Shown: positions 1 through 11,308 of the stretch, in pieces
Layout of the letters: every line of letters begins with the position of its first letter
Numbering within the stretch: the stretch's first letter is position 1
Assembly (NCBI RefSeq): GCF_003311635.1
Contig: NZ_QEXL01000016.1
Coordinates: forward strand, 1-41,644
DNA length: 41,644 nt
Source of the DNA: Novacetimonas cocois
GTDB lineage: Bacteria; Pseudomonadota; Alphaproteobacteria; Acetobacterales; Acetobacteraceae
Direction: 5' to 3'
Program-made: the position numbers and the translations under genes
Notes under the pieces: model-generated
Databases searched by the model: none
Seen by the model: the letters and a program-made list of their open reading frames with translations, nothing else
Told to the model about the DNA's origin: nothing

Positions 1-227
1 GCCGTGCAACTCGTTTCCGCCATCATCGGAATTAACTGACGACACGCCCTAGGCCTAATTCAGCACCGGGTGCGAAACTTTAGCTTTCGAGCGCGGTGCG
101 GCTTCCCGTACCATGTGCGTGATCATGGCGCTGCCATGACGTATTTATCCCATAGGGTTTCCTTCCGCTCGCGGGAAAATAGTGCACTACCAAATCCCGG
201 GACTGAACGCATAGCTGTCAGGCTAAA
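1..227. other. Left-edge non-coding stretch with possible gene end
   Basis: No complete gene is seen here. The first 39 bases read on the plus strand as an open stretch ending AVQLVSAIIGIN and a TGA stop, so they could be the last codons of a gene that begins outside the window. The hydrophobic ending is like the C-terminus of some IS5-type transposases, but twelve residues are too few to assign it. The rest is lower in GC than the remainder of the window and holds no convincing reading frame. Confidence 0.25.
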
Positions 228-2378
228 TTACTTTTCTTTGGCTATCGGAAGAAGCGCATTCAGCGTTGCCGTAAGCGCACCAGGATCGTCATAACGGCAA
301 TAGGCGAGGCCACTCCATGCGATGAAAATTTCCCGGCCATGGGCCGCGGGGAAATATCCACGCGCAAGTAATTTAAGGTGGATCACGCCGCCTTTCTGGA
401 CACGCGCTATAACACGGTAGAATGTCGGATGTTCCGTCAAGGGTGCATTTTGAATGCCATCTCCTCCGTCGATAACAACAAAAGGATTGGCGGCATTGTA
501 GGGAGTTCTGTGAAAACGCAGGAAAACTTCAGCCTTTTCCCCTTCCGACAGGTCGGTGCGGAACGCGATTTCCGATCGACGGGACGAACTCCAGCAGCCC
601 CAGTTTTCATTGGGATGCCAGTTTACAATACGTGCCGAGCGGAAAGTAACGATAGGCTTTTCTTCCGCCGCACGAATGAGGATATCGTGATCACCACCTT
701 CGATAAGGTATTCTGGCGGCAGATAGACAAATGCACTTGTTACGTCCGATTTGATTGAATCGGCTTCTTTGGCAATGGCATTGTAGAATTCGGAGCAGAA
801 ATCACTCCACCTCTTGGGGCGGAAGTCCTTTTTGATCTCGTCTTCCCACTGTTTCAGATCCTGACGATCAACAATAGGTTTCCGAATAATAGGATAAGCC
901 CCTTCCGCATCGAACGGATCAATATAGCGCACGAACTTCCCGCCAACTTCAGGCATGGATGTCGTGTCGGATGCGATACATGGCTTGCCATAAACGAGAC
1001 TTTCGCCGATGGGCAGGCCAAATCCTTCAGCGAAGCTCGGATACACCGTAAACATGCAATGCTTGTAAAGGTATTCCATTTCTACATCGGGAATTCCATT
1101 AAATATGAACAGCCAGTCGTCGATGTAGCCTTTTTCTTCGATATATTGATGAAATTCATCAATTTGCCAGCCCCATTTCCCTATAAGGACGAGGAAGGGC
1201 GCCTTGTCTCCCATCTCCTCGCGCAGCTTTTCCCATACGGAAATCAGAAGCTTGTGGTTTTTTCGTATCTCGATGGTTGAAACACACAGAACATAGTCAT
1301 GGTTTACGACAAACTTGATCTTCTCATCATCGATGTGAACATCGCTCGTCGTCATCTTGAGTTCGGTGGGGAGTACAACCGCATTTACCGGCCTCTCGGT
1401 CAGCTTTGTCTCCTTGATGTAAGTACGAACATCAGAGGCAACATATTCCGAGTTGGTTAAAATGAAATCACTCAGTTCAGAGGCATCACTCATCTGAATC
1501 TGGAACTTGTCGGTCGCGGCCCGCTGAACATATTCCGGTTCACGGATCTGCAGCAGATCATGGATGAACGGGCAGAACATGATCCCTTTTTGCTTCAGCC
1601 TCATGACGCCGTCGTAATTCGGCAGGATCCAGAAAGCGCCGGCCATGCACAGCACGTCCCCTGCCGCAGGCCAGACCCGGGTGCGTCCGTCGTACGCTTT
1701 CTGTACGCTCTTTAGAATAGTTTCATGATTGCAGTCCACGGAGTCATACACATTGATCAGGTCGATCATGTCGTTTGTCTTGACCGACAGAATGCGATCC
1801 TGGTCATACTCGGGGGCAACCGGTACCACACGCCATCCGGCGGCAGTGAAGTCTCGAAGGTACAAAACCAGATTGGCGATGACGCGCTGGATGCCGCTCA
1901 TACTGGTATTATGCTGGGCATAGATAAGGAAGTCGGCAACATCCAGCCAGATGGTCCGAACAACCTGGTTCTGTTCCGAAAGGGGAGCCTGGACGACCGC
2001 AAGCGCGCCGCTATGCTCTATTTCTTCCTTGGCGTGATGGTTGCTGGGATCAAGATTGTAAGCTTTCTGATAGGCATAAGCCGATGCAGGAAAATTCTGC
2101 ATCAGCTTGAAGAGATGGCCACGCTGCAAATAAAGATCGGAATTTTTATTGTCGATCTTTTCCGCGTCGTTATATGCAGCCAGGGCTTCATCATAATGGC
2201 CGGCATCTTTCAGACAGTTGCCTAACTGAACAATATGCCGGAATGTTCGTGCGTTACGTCCTGCCTTCGACAAGTAATCCTGATATAACTCAGCCGCTTT
2301 CGACCAGCGGCCAGCTTTTTTTTCAGCCCGCGCCGCCTGTAGAAGTGCTGCGTTTCTACCGCCAAGAGGAAATTTCAC
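228..2378 (-). CDS. TPR-containing GT4-family glycosyltransferase
   Basis: This 716-residue protein probably transfers a sugar from a nucleotide-sugar donor during cell-surface polysaccharide or glycoprotein assembly in the cytoplasm. Residues about 10-125 form tetratricopeptide-like helical repeats (for example AGHYDEALAAYNDAEKID and NFPASAYAYQKAYNLDP). Residues about 145-545 are a GT-B glycosyltransferase: SGIQRV near 161 marks the acceptor lobe, and EGFGLPIGE at 451-459 is the E-x7-E donor-site motif of GT4 enzymes. Residues about 550-716 are an extra C-terminal region that I do not recognise. The start is GTG, with a GAGGT ribosome site eight bases upstream. Base composition is clearly lower in GC than the genes from 3318 onward, and transposase debris lies upstream, so horizontal acquisition is likely. 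Substrate and acceptor cannot be deduced. Confidence 0.82.
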   Translation of the reverse strand: MKFPLGGRNAALLQAARAEKKAGRWSKAAELYQDYLSKAGRNARTFRHIVQLGNCLKDAGHYDEALAAYNDAEKIDNKNSDLYLQRGHLFKLMQNFPASAYAYQKAYNLDPSNHHAKEEIEHSGALAVVQAPLSEQNQVVRTIWLDVADFLIYAQHNTSMSGIQRVIANLVLYLRDFTAAGWRVVPVAPEYDQDRILSVKTNDMIDLINVYDSVDCNHETILKSVQKAYDGRTRVWPAAGDVLCMAGAFWILPNYDGVMRLKQKGIMFCPFIHDLLQIREPEYVQRAATDKFQIQMSDASELSDFILTNSEYVASDVRTYIKETKLTERPVNAVVLPTELKMTTSDVHIDDEKIKFVVNHDYVLCVSTIEIRKNHKLLISVWEKLREEMGDKAPFLVLIGKWGWQIDEFHQYIEEKGYIDDWLFIFNGIPDVEMEYLYKHCMFTVYPSFAEGFGLPIGESLVYGKPCIASDTTSMPEVGGKFVRYIDPFDAEGAYPIIRKPIVDRQDLKQWEDEIKKDFRPKRWSDFCSEFYNAIAKEADSIKSDVTSAFVYLPPEYLIEGGDHDILIRAAEEKPIVTFRSARIVNWHPNENWGCWSSSRRSEIAFRTDLSEGEKAEVFLRFHRTPYNAANPFVVIDGGDGIQNAPLTEHPTFYRVIARVQKGGVIHLKLLARGYFPAAHGREIFIAWSGLAYCRYDDPGALTATLNALLPIAKEK

Positions 2379-2912
2379 GTCAGTTACCTCAAAAGAACAT
2401 ATTTGGAGGGGATATTACGTAACAACATCCGCCATGTCGATACCACTGATGTGGTAGGGAGAAACGGAATGAAATGGGATCGAATCCATCCTATAACCAT
2501 ACATCTGAGGTAGGACTGTTTCTGCCATATTCCTATGATTCGGGGCGTTGCGCATCACGCCATGCTACACAGTAATCTGTGCCTCATCCGTCATGCACCA
2601 TGTCGCGAACCACGCGAATTCGTTCTTGAAGAACAAATGTATCGTGCTGGTTGGCATCATGACGCTACTTTTCAAGAAACAGTTACGCGTAGCGATGGTA
2701 AGGTCTTCCTTGCTCGAACATTCCTATAGGTCAAATCGACATTCAGGCTTCCTTTTTTGGAATGAGTAATTCTTAAGACGCCATGTTGGAGCACGGAGCA
2801 TAGGATAGGATCAGGTATTATGAGTTGAACGGTGGCACAATGGCACCGGATTATATCTCCGCCCATGGCAAAGTTGGAGATACGGGCCACAACGGGACAG
2901 ATAAACGTCTCT

Positions 2913-3237
2913 TTTCCTTTCTGAACTACCCATATCCTGACCGATTCGCAGTTCATGCTTTACGACGAATGCCTTTGAAGCGGCCTGTCGCAAAATGAGT
3001 GTCGATCAATGTTGAACCAAGGCCTATTCGCCGCATACCGATGGCATGATCGAACGCATCAACGGGCGAGTTGGCAGTCACGCTGATTTCGAGATTTTTC
3101 TCAAGATATGCTTCTTTATCTTACAACCACTAAAAACGGCGTGTTCTGGCTGGACTCTTGCCAACAAAGCAGATTTCGTCATGGCTTTGCAGGCATCCCC
3201 AAAACTGAAACCCAGACTATATCACACCAATGCTGGA
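2913..3237 (+). pseudogene. Decayed IS481-like transposase (DDE domain remnant)
   Basis: Fragments of an integrase-fold transposase can be read in two plus-strand frames. First comes FPF-stop-TTHILTDSQF (2913-2954), matching the ILTDNGSEF region around the second catalytic aspartate. After a frameshift near 2960 follows FEAACRKMSVDQC, a TGA at 3013, then TKAYSPHTDGMIERINGRV, which carries the third catalytic residue (E in MIERIN, codon 3052-3054). The tail to 3237 resembles the degenerate C-terminus of the same family. Two in-frame stops and a frameshift show it is dead. No terminal inverted repeats were recognised. The rest of the 2379-3317 gap holds no convincing gene. Confidence 0.6.
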
Positions 3238-3317
3238 TGACATCATGAAGCAAGTTGATGAAATTCTCGATTACGCCAATGACATCTCGCGACCTGACAG
3301 CCAAGATCACCATTCCC

Positions 3318-5093
3318 CTACCCCACCCGTGGCAGGCAGATCACAAAGCGCGCGCCGATGACATGTCCATCGGCATCAATGCGGTTTTCCGCGCTGATTG
3401 TCCCACGCAATGCCTCGACAATCTGACGGCTGATGGACAGGCCCAGCCCGGAATGCTGTCCGAAATTCTCGCTGGTGGGCCGTTCGGAGTAAAAACGGTC
3501 AAAGATATTGTCCAGTTTTGCCTGCGGAATGCCCGGCCCTTCGTCCGCGACAGCGATTTCGACCATGTTGCCCGCAGGCACGGCGCTCAGCAGGATCTGC
3601 CCATCAGGGGGAGAGAAGGAAATCGCATTGCCGATCAGGTTGCGCAGCACCTGCACCAGCCGGTCCTCCACCGCCATGACCGTCAGGGGCCGCTCCGCGC
3701 TGTTGCCGCTGCTGGCGACGCTCATGACGGGCTGACCGGGCTGACGCGTGGTCTGATGTATTTCCGCCAGCACCGACAGCAATGGCACCACCGCCACGGG
3801 CTCGGCCCGCGCGCGGGAGATTTCGGCATCCACGCGGCTGGCGTCGGAAATATCGGTAATCAGGCGATCCAGCCTGCGTACGTCATCATGAATGATCATC
3901 ATCAGCCGCTTCTGCCGCTCAGGGTCCTCGATCCGCAACAGGGTTTCGATGGCGGAGCGGATGGATGACAGGGGATTCTTGATCTCATGGCTGACATCGG
4001 CGGCAAAACGTTCGATGGCGTCCATGCGTGCCCACAATGCGCTGGCACTGTCCTGCAACGCGCGGGCAACTTCCCCGATCTCGTCACGGCGCGCCAGCAG
4101 ACGCTCGGGCACCGTGTCCGTCCGGCCGGAAGATTCGCGCATGACATGCGCCGACGCCGCCAGCCGCAGCAGCGGCCGCGCGATCGTCAGCGACAGGTAC
4201 CATGACAGCAGGATCGTCAGCGCCAGCGCCATCAGGAACAGCGACAGGATCGACGAACGCACGGCGAACAGGGAACGGTCCACGTCCCGTGCCTCGCGCG
4301 TCAGCTGGATGATGCCTACCGTGGTCTGTCCGTCATGCATGACGGGTTCGGCCACCGTCACCATCAGGCGCTGGTGCGCGGTGCGACGGATATAGGGCGG
4401 CATTTCCATGATGCGCGTCCCGTTCGGCCCCGCCACCGGCTGCACCGACGGGTCGGTATCAGGCGTATCGAGCGTCATGATCCGCTCGCCCGACAGGGTC
4501 GGCAGCTGCGACAGAAGCCAGTTGTACAGCCGCTCCCCGATGTTGCGGGTTTCGGGATACAGGGGGGAACGATCCTCCTCTTCCCCGACCATCCCGTCAT
4601 GCGCGCCCGGTCCATGACGCGGCGGGCGCGGGCTTGTCCGTTCCGCGCGGCTGTCCGCCACGGGCTGGCCGTCCGGGGCGAACAGGCGCGCCCGCGCGTT
4701 GGGGCTGGGCTCGGTCAGGCGCAGCAGCAGCGGACGCGCCAGCGCAGGGTCCAGCAAAACCCCATGCCGGGTGGTGGTCACGGCACTTTGCCCCAGCGCA
4801 CCGGCATAGATCCGCGCCTGTTCACGCAGCGCGGAGACCTCGGCCTCCAGCAGGCTGTTCTGGAACTGCGTCAGGTACAGCAGCGTCAGCGCCAGCAGCC
4901 CCAGCGGCAGCATGTTGACCAGCAGGATCCGCCGCATCAGGGGCGAGACAAGCCGCGTGCGGTACTCCATATAGGCTGCCGCGGCGGCATTGTTGGCTGA
5001 CAGCCTGTTGCCGGCGCCCTTCCTGCGGATCCTGCGCAACCACGCGCGCAGGGACGACAGCCTCAGGGCGATATCAGAGGCGATATCAGACAT
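3318..5093 (-). CDS. chvG: ChvG/ExoS-type sensor histidine kinase
   Basis: This 591-residue inner-membrane kinase pairs with the downstream-encoded regulator. The N-terminal arm is cytoplasmic, followed by TM1 at about 55-76, a periplasmic sensor domain to about 280, TM2 at about 282-304, and a HAMP segment at about 305-355. The H-box FAADVSHEIKNPLSSIR has phospho-acceptor His369. The N-box RNLIGNAISF is at 484-493, the G1 box DEGPGIP at 517-523, the F-box FDRFY at 531-535 and the G2 box HSGLGLS at 547-553, so the catalytic core is complete. In rhizobia and relatives ChvG/ChvI answers acid and envelope stress and controls exopolysaccharide; a similar role would suit an acid-producing host but is inference. 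It follows the regulator with a 27-base gap, as one transcription unit. The HPr-kinase genes often found beside chvG in other alphaproteobacteria are absent here. Confidence 0.88.
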   Translation of the reverse strand: MSDIASDIALRLSSLRAWLRRIRRKGAGNRLSANNAAAAAYMEYRTRLVSPLMRRILLVNMLPLGLLALTLLYLTQFQNSLLEAEVSALREQARIYAGALGQSAVTTTRHGVLLDPALARPLLLRLTEPSPNARARLFAPDGQPVADSRAERTSPRPPRHGPGAHDGMVGEEEDRSPLYPETRNIGERLYNWLLSQLPTLSGERIMTLDTPDTDPSVQPVAGPNGTRIMEMPPYIRRTAHQRLMVTVAEPVMHDGQTTVGIIQLTREARDVDRSLFAVRSSILSLFLMALALTILLSWYLSLTIARPLLRLAASAHVMRESSGRTDTVPERLLARRDEIGEVARALQDSASALWARMDAIERFAADVSHEIKNPLSSIRSAIETLLRIEDPERQKRLMMIIHDDVRRLDRLITDISDASRVDAEISRARAEPVAVVPLLSVLAEIHQTTRQPGQPVMSVASSGNSAERPLTVMAVEDRLVQVLRNLIGNAISFSPPDGQILLSAVPAGNMVEIAVADEGPGIPQAKLDNIFDRFYSERPTSENFGQHSGLGLSISRQIVEALRGTISAENRIDADGHVIGARFVICLPRVG

Positions 5094-5120
5094 GGGGAAG
5101 GGGCGCCTCAGGGGATGTTC

Positions 5121-5831
5121 CTACTCTTCCTTGTAGCGGTACCCGATGCCGTACAGCGTCTCGATCTGGTTGAAATCCTCGTCCACCTGGCGGAATTTCT
5201 TGCGCACGCGCTTGATGTGGCTGTCGATGGTGCGGTCATCGACATAGATGTTCTCGCCATAGGCGGCGTCAATCAGCTGATCGCGCGACTTCACCAGTCC
5301 GGGGCGCGTCGCCAGCGCCTTGACCAGCAGGAATTCCGTCACCGTCAGCTGGATGTCGCGGCCATGCCACAGGCACTGATGGCGCGTTTCGTCCAGCGAC
5401 AGGTTGCCGCGGATCATGTTGCTGGTCGGGCTTGCGCCCACGGCCTCGTTGCGGGTCAGTTCATTCCGCCGCAGCAGCGCGCGGATGCGCTCCAGCAGCA
5501 GGCGCTGCGAAAAGGGCTTGGTGATGTAATCATCCGCGCCCAGCCGCAGGCCCATCAACTGGTCCACCTCCTCGTCCTTGGACGACAGGAAAATGACCGG
5601 CAGCTGCGAGCGCGCGCGCAGGCGCTGGAGGAGTTCCATCCCGTCCATGCGCGGCATCTTGATATCCAGCACTGCAAGGTCTGCCGGGCGGCTCATCAGT
5701 CCGTGCAGCGCGCTTTCCCCGTCGGTATAGGTCTGGACGGTGAACCCTTCCGCTTCCAGCGTCATCTGCACGGACGTCAGGATGTTGCGATCGTCATCAA
5801 CCAGTACGATCGTCTGTTTCGTCGGCTCCAT
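5121..5831 (-). CDS. chvI: ChvI-type response regulator (OmpR family)
   Basis: This 236-residue response regulator is the partner of the kinase that follows it. The receiver domain starts IVLVDDDRN (acidic pocket), with the phospho-acceptor aspartate in [13 protein letters not shown] and the conserved lysine in DDYITKPFS. The C-terminal half is an OmpR/PhoB winged helix ending [10 protein letters not shown] longer frame reaches 6035, but the start at 5831 is preferred. It has an AAGAGAT ribosome site just upstream, it places the receiver domain at the N-terminus as in the family, and the extra 68 residues look non-coding. It is divergent from grpE across a 251-base gap that should hold both promoters. 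The DNA target is not visible. Confidence 0.9.
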   Translation of the reverse strand: MEPTKQTIVLVDDDRNILTSVQMTLEAEGFTVQTYTDGESALHGLMSRPADLAVLDIKMPRMDGMELLQRLRARSQLPVIFLSSKDEEVDQLMGLRLGADDYITKPFSQRLLLERIRALLRRNELTRNEAVGASPTSNMIRGNLSLDETRHQCLWHGRDIQLTVTEFLLVKALATRPGLVKSRDQLIDAAYGENIYVDDRTIDSHIKRVRKKFRQVDEDFNQIETLYGIGYRYKEE

Positions 5832-6082
5832 CAGGATCTCTTCATGTTTTATCTGCGGATGGCGGCCATCGGGCGCGCGCGTCGTGGGGGCTTGCCTTGG
5901 GGGGCGGTTGGAGCATAGCGTCATATCGGTCCGCATGTCATGAGGGCATGCGCCATAATGATGAACACGAGGAAGGGACGGGACGGCCGTCCGGCAGCTG
6001 ACGGGGCAGCACGCAAATTCGGCATGCCTGCGCATACCGTTATGCCTTGTCCATCTGGCGACCGTTACCTACTTGATAGGTC

Positions 6083-6697
6083 ATGACCCACGATACAGAC
6101 CCCACCCCCCACGCCGACGCCGCATCCGGCGCAGGCACACACCAGCACCAGCCCGAGGGACAGCAGCCTCATGACGCTCCGGCGGCCGAGGCAGGCGAAA
6201 CGTCCACGACGGCGGCCGAACCGGCCGACCGCATCGCGGAGCTGGAGGCCGAAGTCGCGGCGATGCGCGAAAAGTGGATGCGCGCCGAAGCCGAAATGCA
6301 GAACCTGCGCAACCGCACCAAGCGCGAGATCGAGGATGCGCGGCAGTACGCCACGCAGAAATTCGCCCGCGACGTGGTAGAGGCCGCGGAAAACCTCAAG
6401 CGTGCGCTCGCCAGCCTGCCTGCCAGGACCGAGGGCGAGGAAGGCATCGTCAAGAGCATGCGCGAAGGAATCGAAAGCACCGAGCGTTCGTTCCTGGGCA
6501 TTCTGGAACGCAACGGCATCGTCGCCGTCGATCCGCAGGGCAAGCCCTTCGACGCCAACCTGCATCAGGCCATGGCGGAACAGCACAGCGATGAACACGC
6601 GGCCGGGACCGTGATGCAGGCGTGGACGCCGGCATGGACCCTGCACGGTCGTCTGCTGAAGCCCGCGATGGTTGTCGTGTCCAAGGGACATGCCTGA
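6083..6697 (+). CDS. grpE: GrpE nucleotide-exchange factor
   Basis: GrpE (204 residues) releases ADP from DnaK and so drives the chaperone cycle in the cytoplasm. The first 50 residues are low-complexity and His/Ala/Pro-rich. A long coiled coil follows (about 50-95, ELEAEVAAMREKWMRAEAEMQNL), then the conserved segment NLRNRTKREIEDAR, and a beta-domain ending in PAWTLHGRLLKPAMVVVSKG, the GrpE signature region. Length and layout are normal for the family. It lies 208 bases upstream of dnaK in the same direction, and that gap contains a separate promoter candidate. hrcA, the usual neighbour in many bacteria, is not here. Confidence 0.95.
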   Translation: MTHDTDPTPHADAASGAGTHQHQPEGQQPHDAPAAEAGETSTTAAEPADRIAELEAEVAAMREKWMRAEAEMQNLRNRTKREIEDARQYATQKFARDVVEAAENLKRALASLPARTEGEEGIVKSMREGIESTERSFLGILERNGIVAVDPQGKPFDANLHQAMAEQHSDEHAAGTVMQAWTPAWTLHGRLLKPAMVVVSKGHA

Positions 6698-6737
6698 TAT
6701 CACGGGCTGAAAATCCCGATTGATCGGCCTGCGCCCC

Positions 6738-6766
6738 CTTGAAAGGGCTGGCGGGCCTGCTTAAAT
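6738..6766 (+). promoter_or_regulatory. Candidate heat-shock-type promoter of dnaK
   Basis: A CTTGAAA element at 6738-6744 is followed after a normal spacer by CTTAAAT ending at 6766. The pair resembles alphaproteobacterial RpoH promoters (CTTGAA and CYTATNT-like elements) and also reads as a weak sigma-70 promoter, TTGAAA-16-TTAAAT. It lies between grpE and dnaK and would give dnaK its own heat-inducible transcript. No start-site evidence is available. Confidence 0.42.
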
Positions 6767-6905
6767 CAGAAAGTAACGCTGACGGGCGGAACCAGCGAGG
6801 ATGTGACGATGCAGTCCTTATTTTCCACCTGTCGGCAAATGAATGATCAAAAGGGCTTTTTCGGGTGCTTCGGGCCCGTCAAGGCCGCTATCAAGGAGAG
6901 TATTC

Positions 6906-8828
<1,923 letters not shown>

Positions 8829-8900
8829 TCGTCGCAAGGCGTCATACATTACTCCGGTAAATGGGGAAGGGGGCTGACGCTCCCTCCCCTGATCCAGGTG

Positions 8901-8932
8901 GCGCCCGTGCTTCGTGGAAGACGGGCGCTTTT
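8901..8932 (+). terminator. Intrinsic terminator after dnaK
   Basis: An 8-bp perfect stem GCGCCCGT / ACGGGCGC (8901-8908 with 8921-8928) is followed at once by TTTT. It sits 72 bases after the dnaK stop and should separate dnaK from dnaJ or reduce read-through. Confidence 0.75.
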
Positions 8933-9066
8933 CCTGTTGTAAAGACTCGATACGGATCCGATCCGGATTCCCACCCCAATCCGACAACGGCCCGGCCGCG
9001 CCCATGACAAGGACTGCCTGACCAGGCCCCTCCTTCGGGGCGGCCCCGTTTCACTGAGGACCCATT

Positions 9067-10200
9067 ATGGCCACCAATCTTGATTATTACGCGGTTCTGG
9101 AAGTTTCCCGGGATGCCGATGGCACCGAGATCAAGAAGGCGTATCGCCGGCTGGCCATGAAATACCATCCCGACCGCAATCCCGGCGACGCCGAGGCCGA
9201 GACACGGTTCAAGGAAATCAACGAAGCCTATGACGTCCTGAAAGACGATCAGAAGCGCGCCGCCTATGACCGCTTCGGCCATGCGGCGTTCGAGGGGGGC
9301 GGCCCCGGCGCGGGTCCCGGCGGGTTCGATTTCGGCGGTGGCGGCTTGGGCGATATTTTCGAACAGATGTTCGGTGACATGATGGGCGGACGCCGTGGCG
9401 GACGCCGCGCGGGCGCCGACCTTCAGGTTCAGGTCAGCATCACGTTCGCCGAAGCCTTTTCGGGCGTCAAGAAACAGATCACCGTCCCCACGCGCGTCAC
9501 CTGCGAAAGCTGTGACGGCACGGGTTCGGCCGACAAGGACCAGCCGCCGGAAGTCTGTCCCTCATGCCATGGGGCGGGCAAGGTCCGCGCGCAGCAGGGC
9601 TTTTTCTTTGTCGAACGCCCCTGTCCGACCTGCCATGGCAGCGGCCGGCTGATCCGCAATCCGTGCAAGGTCTGCCACGGCACCGGCACGGTGGAAAAGA
9701 ACCGCACGCTGGAGGTCGCGATCCCCGCCGGCGTGGAAGACGGCACCCGCATCCGCCTGTCGGGCGAGGGCGAGGCCGGGGGCGCCGGGGTCACACCGGG
9801 CGACCTGTATGTCCATATCAGTGTGGAGCCCCATCCGCTGTTCCAGCGCGACGGGGCCAACATCTACTGCCGGGTGCCGGTCCGCATGACGCAGGCGGCG
9901 CTGGGCACCGAAATCGAGGTGCCGGTCGTCGATGGATCGCGCACCAAGGTCAAGATCCCGGCAGGCACCCAGACGGGCGAGAATTTCCGCCTGCGTGGCA
10001 AGGGGTTCTCCGTCCTGCGTTCTTCGGCGCGCGGCGACATGTATATTCAGGTCGTGGTGGAAACGCCCCGTCACCTCACCCGTCGCCAGCGCGAACTTCT
10101 TGAAGAGTTCGAGGCGGATGGTGGCGGCCATGACAAAGGCAGCCCGGAAAGCACCGGCTTCTTCAGCAAGGTCAAGGACTTTTTCGAAGGAAAGCTGTAA
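9067..10200 (+). CDS. dnaJ: DnaJ (Hsp40) co-chaperone
   Basis: This 377-residue class I J-protein delivers unfolded substrates to DnaK and stimulates its ATPase. The J-domain is at residues about 5-70, with the HPD motif in [11 protein letters not shown] Gly/Phe-rich linker follows (about 75-125). The zinc-binding domain has four CxxCxGxG-type repeats ([32 protein letters not shown]), then the C-terminal substrate-binding domains. Length is typical. A GAGGACC ribosome site precedes the ATG. A GC hairpin (GCCCC at 9026-9030 with GGGGC at 9037-9041) lies just upstream of the ribosome site and could tune translation; this is only inference. Confidence 0.97.
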   Translation: MATNLDYYAVLEVSRDADGTEIKKAYRRLAMKYHPDRNPGDAEAETRFKEINEAYDVLKDDQKRAAYDRFGHAAFEGGGPGAGPGGFDFGGGGLGDIFEQMFGDMMGGRRGGRRAGADLQVQVSITFAEAFSGVKKQITVPTRVTCESCDGTGSADKDQPPEVCPSCHGAGKVRAQQGFFFVERPCPTCHGSGRLIRNPCKVCHGTGTVEKNRTLEVAIPAGVEDGTRIRLSGEGEAGGAGVTPGDLYVHISVEPHPLFQRDGANIYCRVPVRMTQAALGTEIEVPVVDGSRTKVKIPAGTQTGENFRLRGKGFSVLRSSARGDMYIQVVVETPRHLTRRQRELLEEFEADGGGHDKGSPESTGFFSKVKDFFEGKL

Positions 10201-10229
10201 TCCGCACGCCCCTCCCTATGGGGATGTGG

Positions 10230-10257
10230 TTGAAAAGACGGTTTGATCAGGTATAGG
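10230..10257 (+). promoter_or_regulatory. Candidate sigma-70 promoter ahead of dapB leader
   Basis: TTGAAA at 10230-10235 and TATAGG at 10252-10257 are separated by 16 bases. Transcription would start near 10264 and give a leader of about 110 bases before dapB. This leader contains two hairpins, the second an intrinsic terminator. The match is moderate. Confidence 0.4.
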
Positions 10258-10310
10258 TTTTTGCATCGTATGCATGGTGTCCCCCCAACCTGCACCATGG
10301 ATATGCTACA

Positions 10311-10349
10311 GGCGGCGCGATCCCCCGGTCGCGCCGCCATCTGTTTTTT
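10311..10349 (+). terminator. Strong intrinsic terminator in the dnaJ-dapB gap
   Basis: A 10-bp perfect GC stem, GGCGGCGCGA (10311-10320) with TCGCGCCGCC (10329-10338), is followed by ATCTG and six T. It lies only 25 bases upstream of the dapB start. It can serve as the dnaJ terminator. Because a promoter candidate lies upstream of it, it could also act as an attenuator of dapB or end a short RNA of about 86 nt. Confidence 0.8.
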
Positions 10350-10374
10350 ACGGGGTAACGGGGCGGAGATTGTC

Positions 10375-11172
10375 ATGAACGCGGAAACGATGCGCATCGG
10401 TATCGCCGGGATCAACGGGCGGGTGGGACGTCTGCTGCGTGAGGAAGTCGTGGCGGCGGGCGCCACGCTGGCGGGCGGGTCGACTCGCAATGGCATTCTT
10501 GAACCCGTGGCCGATGCCGCCTCCCCCATCTGTCCCATTTTCACGTCGGTGGCGGACCTTGCCAAAGTCTGTGATGTCGTCATCGATTTCACGAATGCAT
10601 CGACCGTGTGCGCGCATGCGCGCGACCTTGCGCAAAGTGGCACGGCATGGGTGCTGGGCACGACGGGACTTGGCGAACGCGAACAGGATGCGGTCGATGT
10701 TGCGGCACGACAGATTCCGGTGGTACAGGCGGCAAACTTTTCCCCCGGCGTGACGTTGATGACGCGACTGGCGCGCCAGATGGCCGCCGCCCTGCCGGGA
10801 CGCGAATATGACGCCGAAATACTGGAAATGCATCACAGGCAGAAGGTCGATGCGCCATCGGGCACGGCCCTGGCAATCGGCAACGCGGTGGCGGATGGCC
10901 GTGGCATCATGCTGAAGGATCACATGGAGGTCGCCCGCAGCGGCCATACCGGTCCGCGTGCGGATGACGCCATCGGCTTTGCCGTCCTGCGTGGGGGGCA
11001 GATCGTGGGGGAACACAGTGTCATCTTCACGTCCGCCCATGAACAGATTGCCCTGACCCATCGTTCCTTTGACCGTCGCATCTACGCCACCGGCGCGGTG
11101 CGTGCGGCGCTGTGGACCGGAACGCGCAGGGCGGGTCTCTATTCCATGGATGATGTACTGGGTCTGGCGTGA
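10375..11172 (+). CDS. dapB: 4-hydroxy-tetrahydrodipicolinate reductase (DapB)
   Basis: DapB (265 residues) reduces hydroxy-tetrahydrodipicolinate with NAD(P)H in the diaminopimelate/lysine pathway, supplying peptidoglycan and protein synthesis. The N-terminal nucleotide-binding motif is [12 protein letters not shown], and VVIDFTNAS and VLGTTGL line the cofactor site. The catalytic signature [16 protein letters not shown] holds the His-His and Lys residues and the PSGT loop. The frame is open upstream to 10243, but the ATG at 10375 has a GGAG ribosome site and gives the family's normal N-terminus. A terminator hairpin 25 bases upstream suggests possible attenuation. metK follows after a 136-base gap with its own promoter candidate. 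Confidence 0.95.
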   Translation: MNAETMRIGIAGINGRVGRLLREEVVAAGATLAGGSTRNGILEPVADAASPICPIFTSVADLAKVCDVVIDFTNASTVCAHARDLAQSGTAWVLGTTGLGEREQDAVDVAARQIPVVQAANFSPGVTLMTRLARQMAAALPGREYDAEILEMHHRQKVDAPSGTALAIGNAVADGRGIMLKDHMEVARSGHTGPRADDAIGFAVLRGGQIVGEHSVIFTSAHEQIALTHRSFDRRIYATGAVRAALWTGTRRAGLYSMDDVLGLA

Positions 11173-11207
11173 ATTCCACGACCGCAATCGTGTCATTCCG
11201 CAAAAAA

Positions 11208-11236
11208 ACTTGACGCTACCGGGAACTTCGGCCAAA
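11208..11236 (+). promoter_or_regulatory. Weak promoter candidate for metK
   Basis: CTTGAC (the alphaproteobacterial form of the -35 box) occurs just before 11213 and is followed about 17 bases later by CAAATC, a poor -10 box. The 136-base dapB-metK gap has no terminator hairpin and I could not fold any known SAM riboswitch from it. Confidence 0.25.
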
Positions 11237-11308
11237 TCCGTGCACTACTTCGGCGCCCGTCTTTGTGGCGTTACCATCGTCCGTTTTATCAGACATTATG
11301 GAATCAAC

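Noticed and set aside
5981-5992. Perfect palindrome GGACGGCCGTCC between chvI and grpE
   Set aside because: Short GC palindromes are frequent in this composition, and no second copy or link to a promoter was seen.
10264-10374. Lysine riboswitch in the dapB leader
   Set aside because: The leader is about 110 nt, too short for the five-helix lysine riboswitch, and the conserved core is missing.
11173-11308. Possible SAM riboswitch before metK
   Set aside because: I could not build the core of SAM-I, SAM-II or SAM/SAH motifs, and no terminator or start-masking stem is present.
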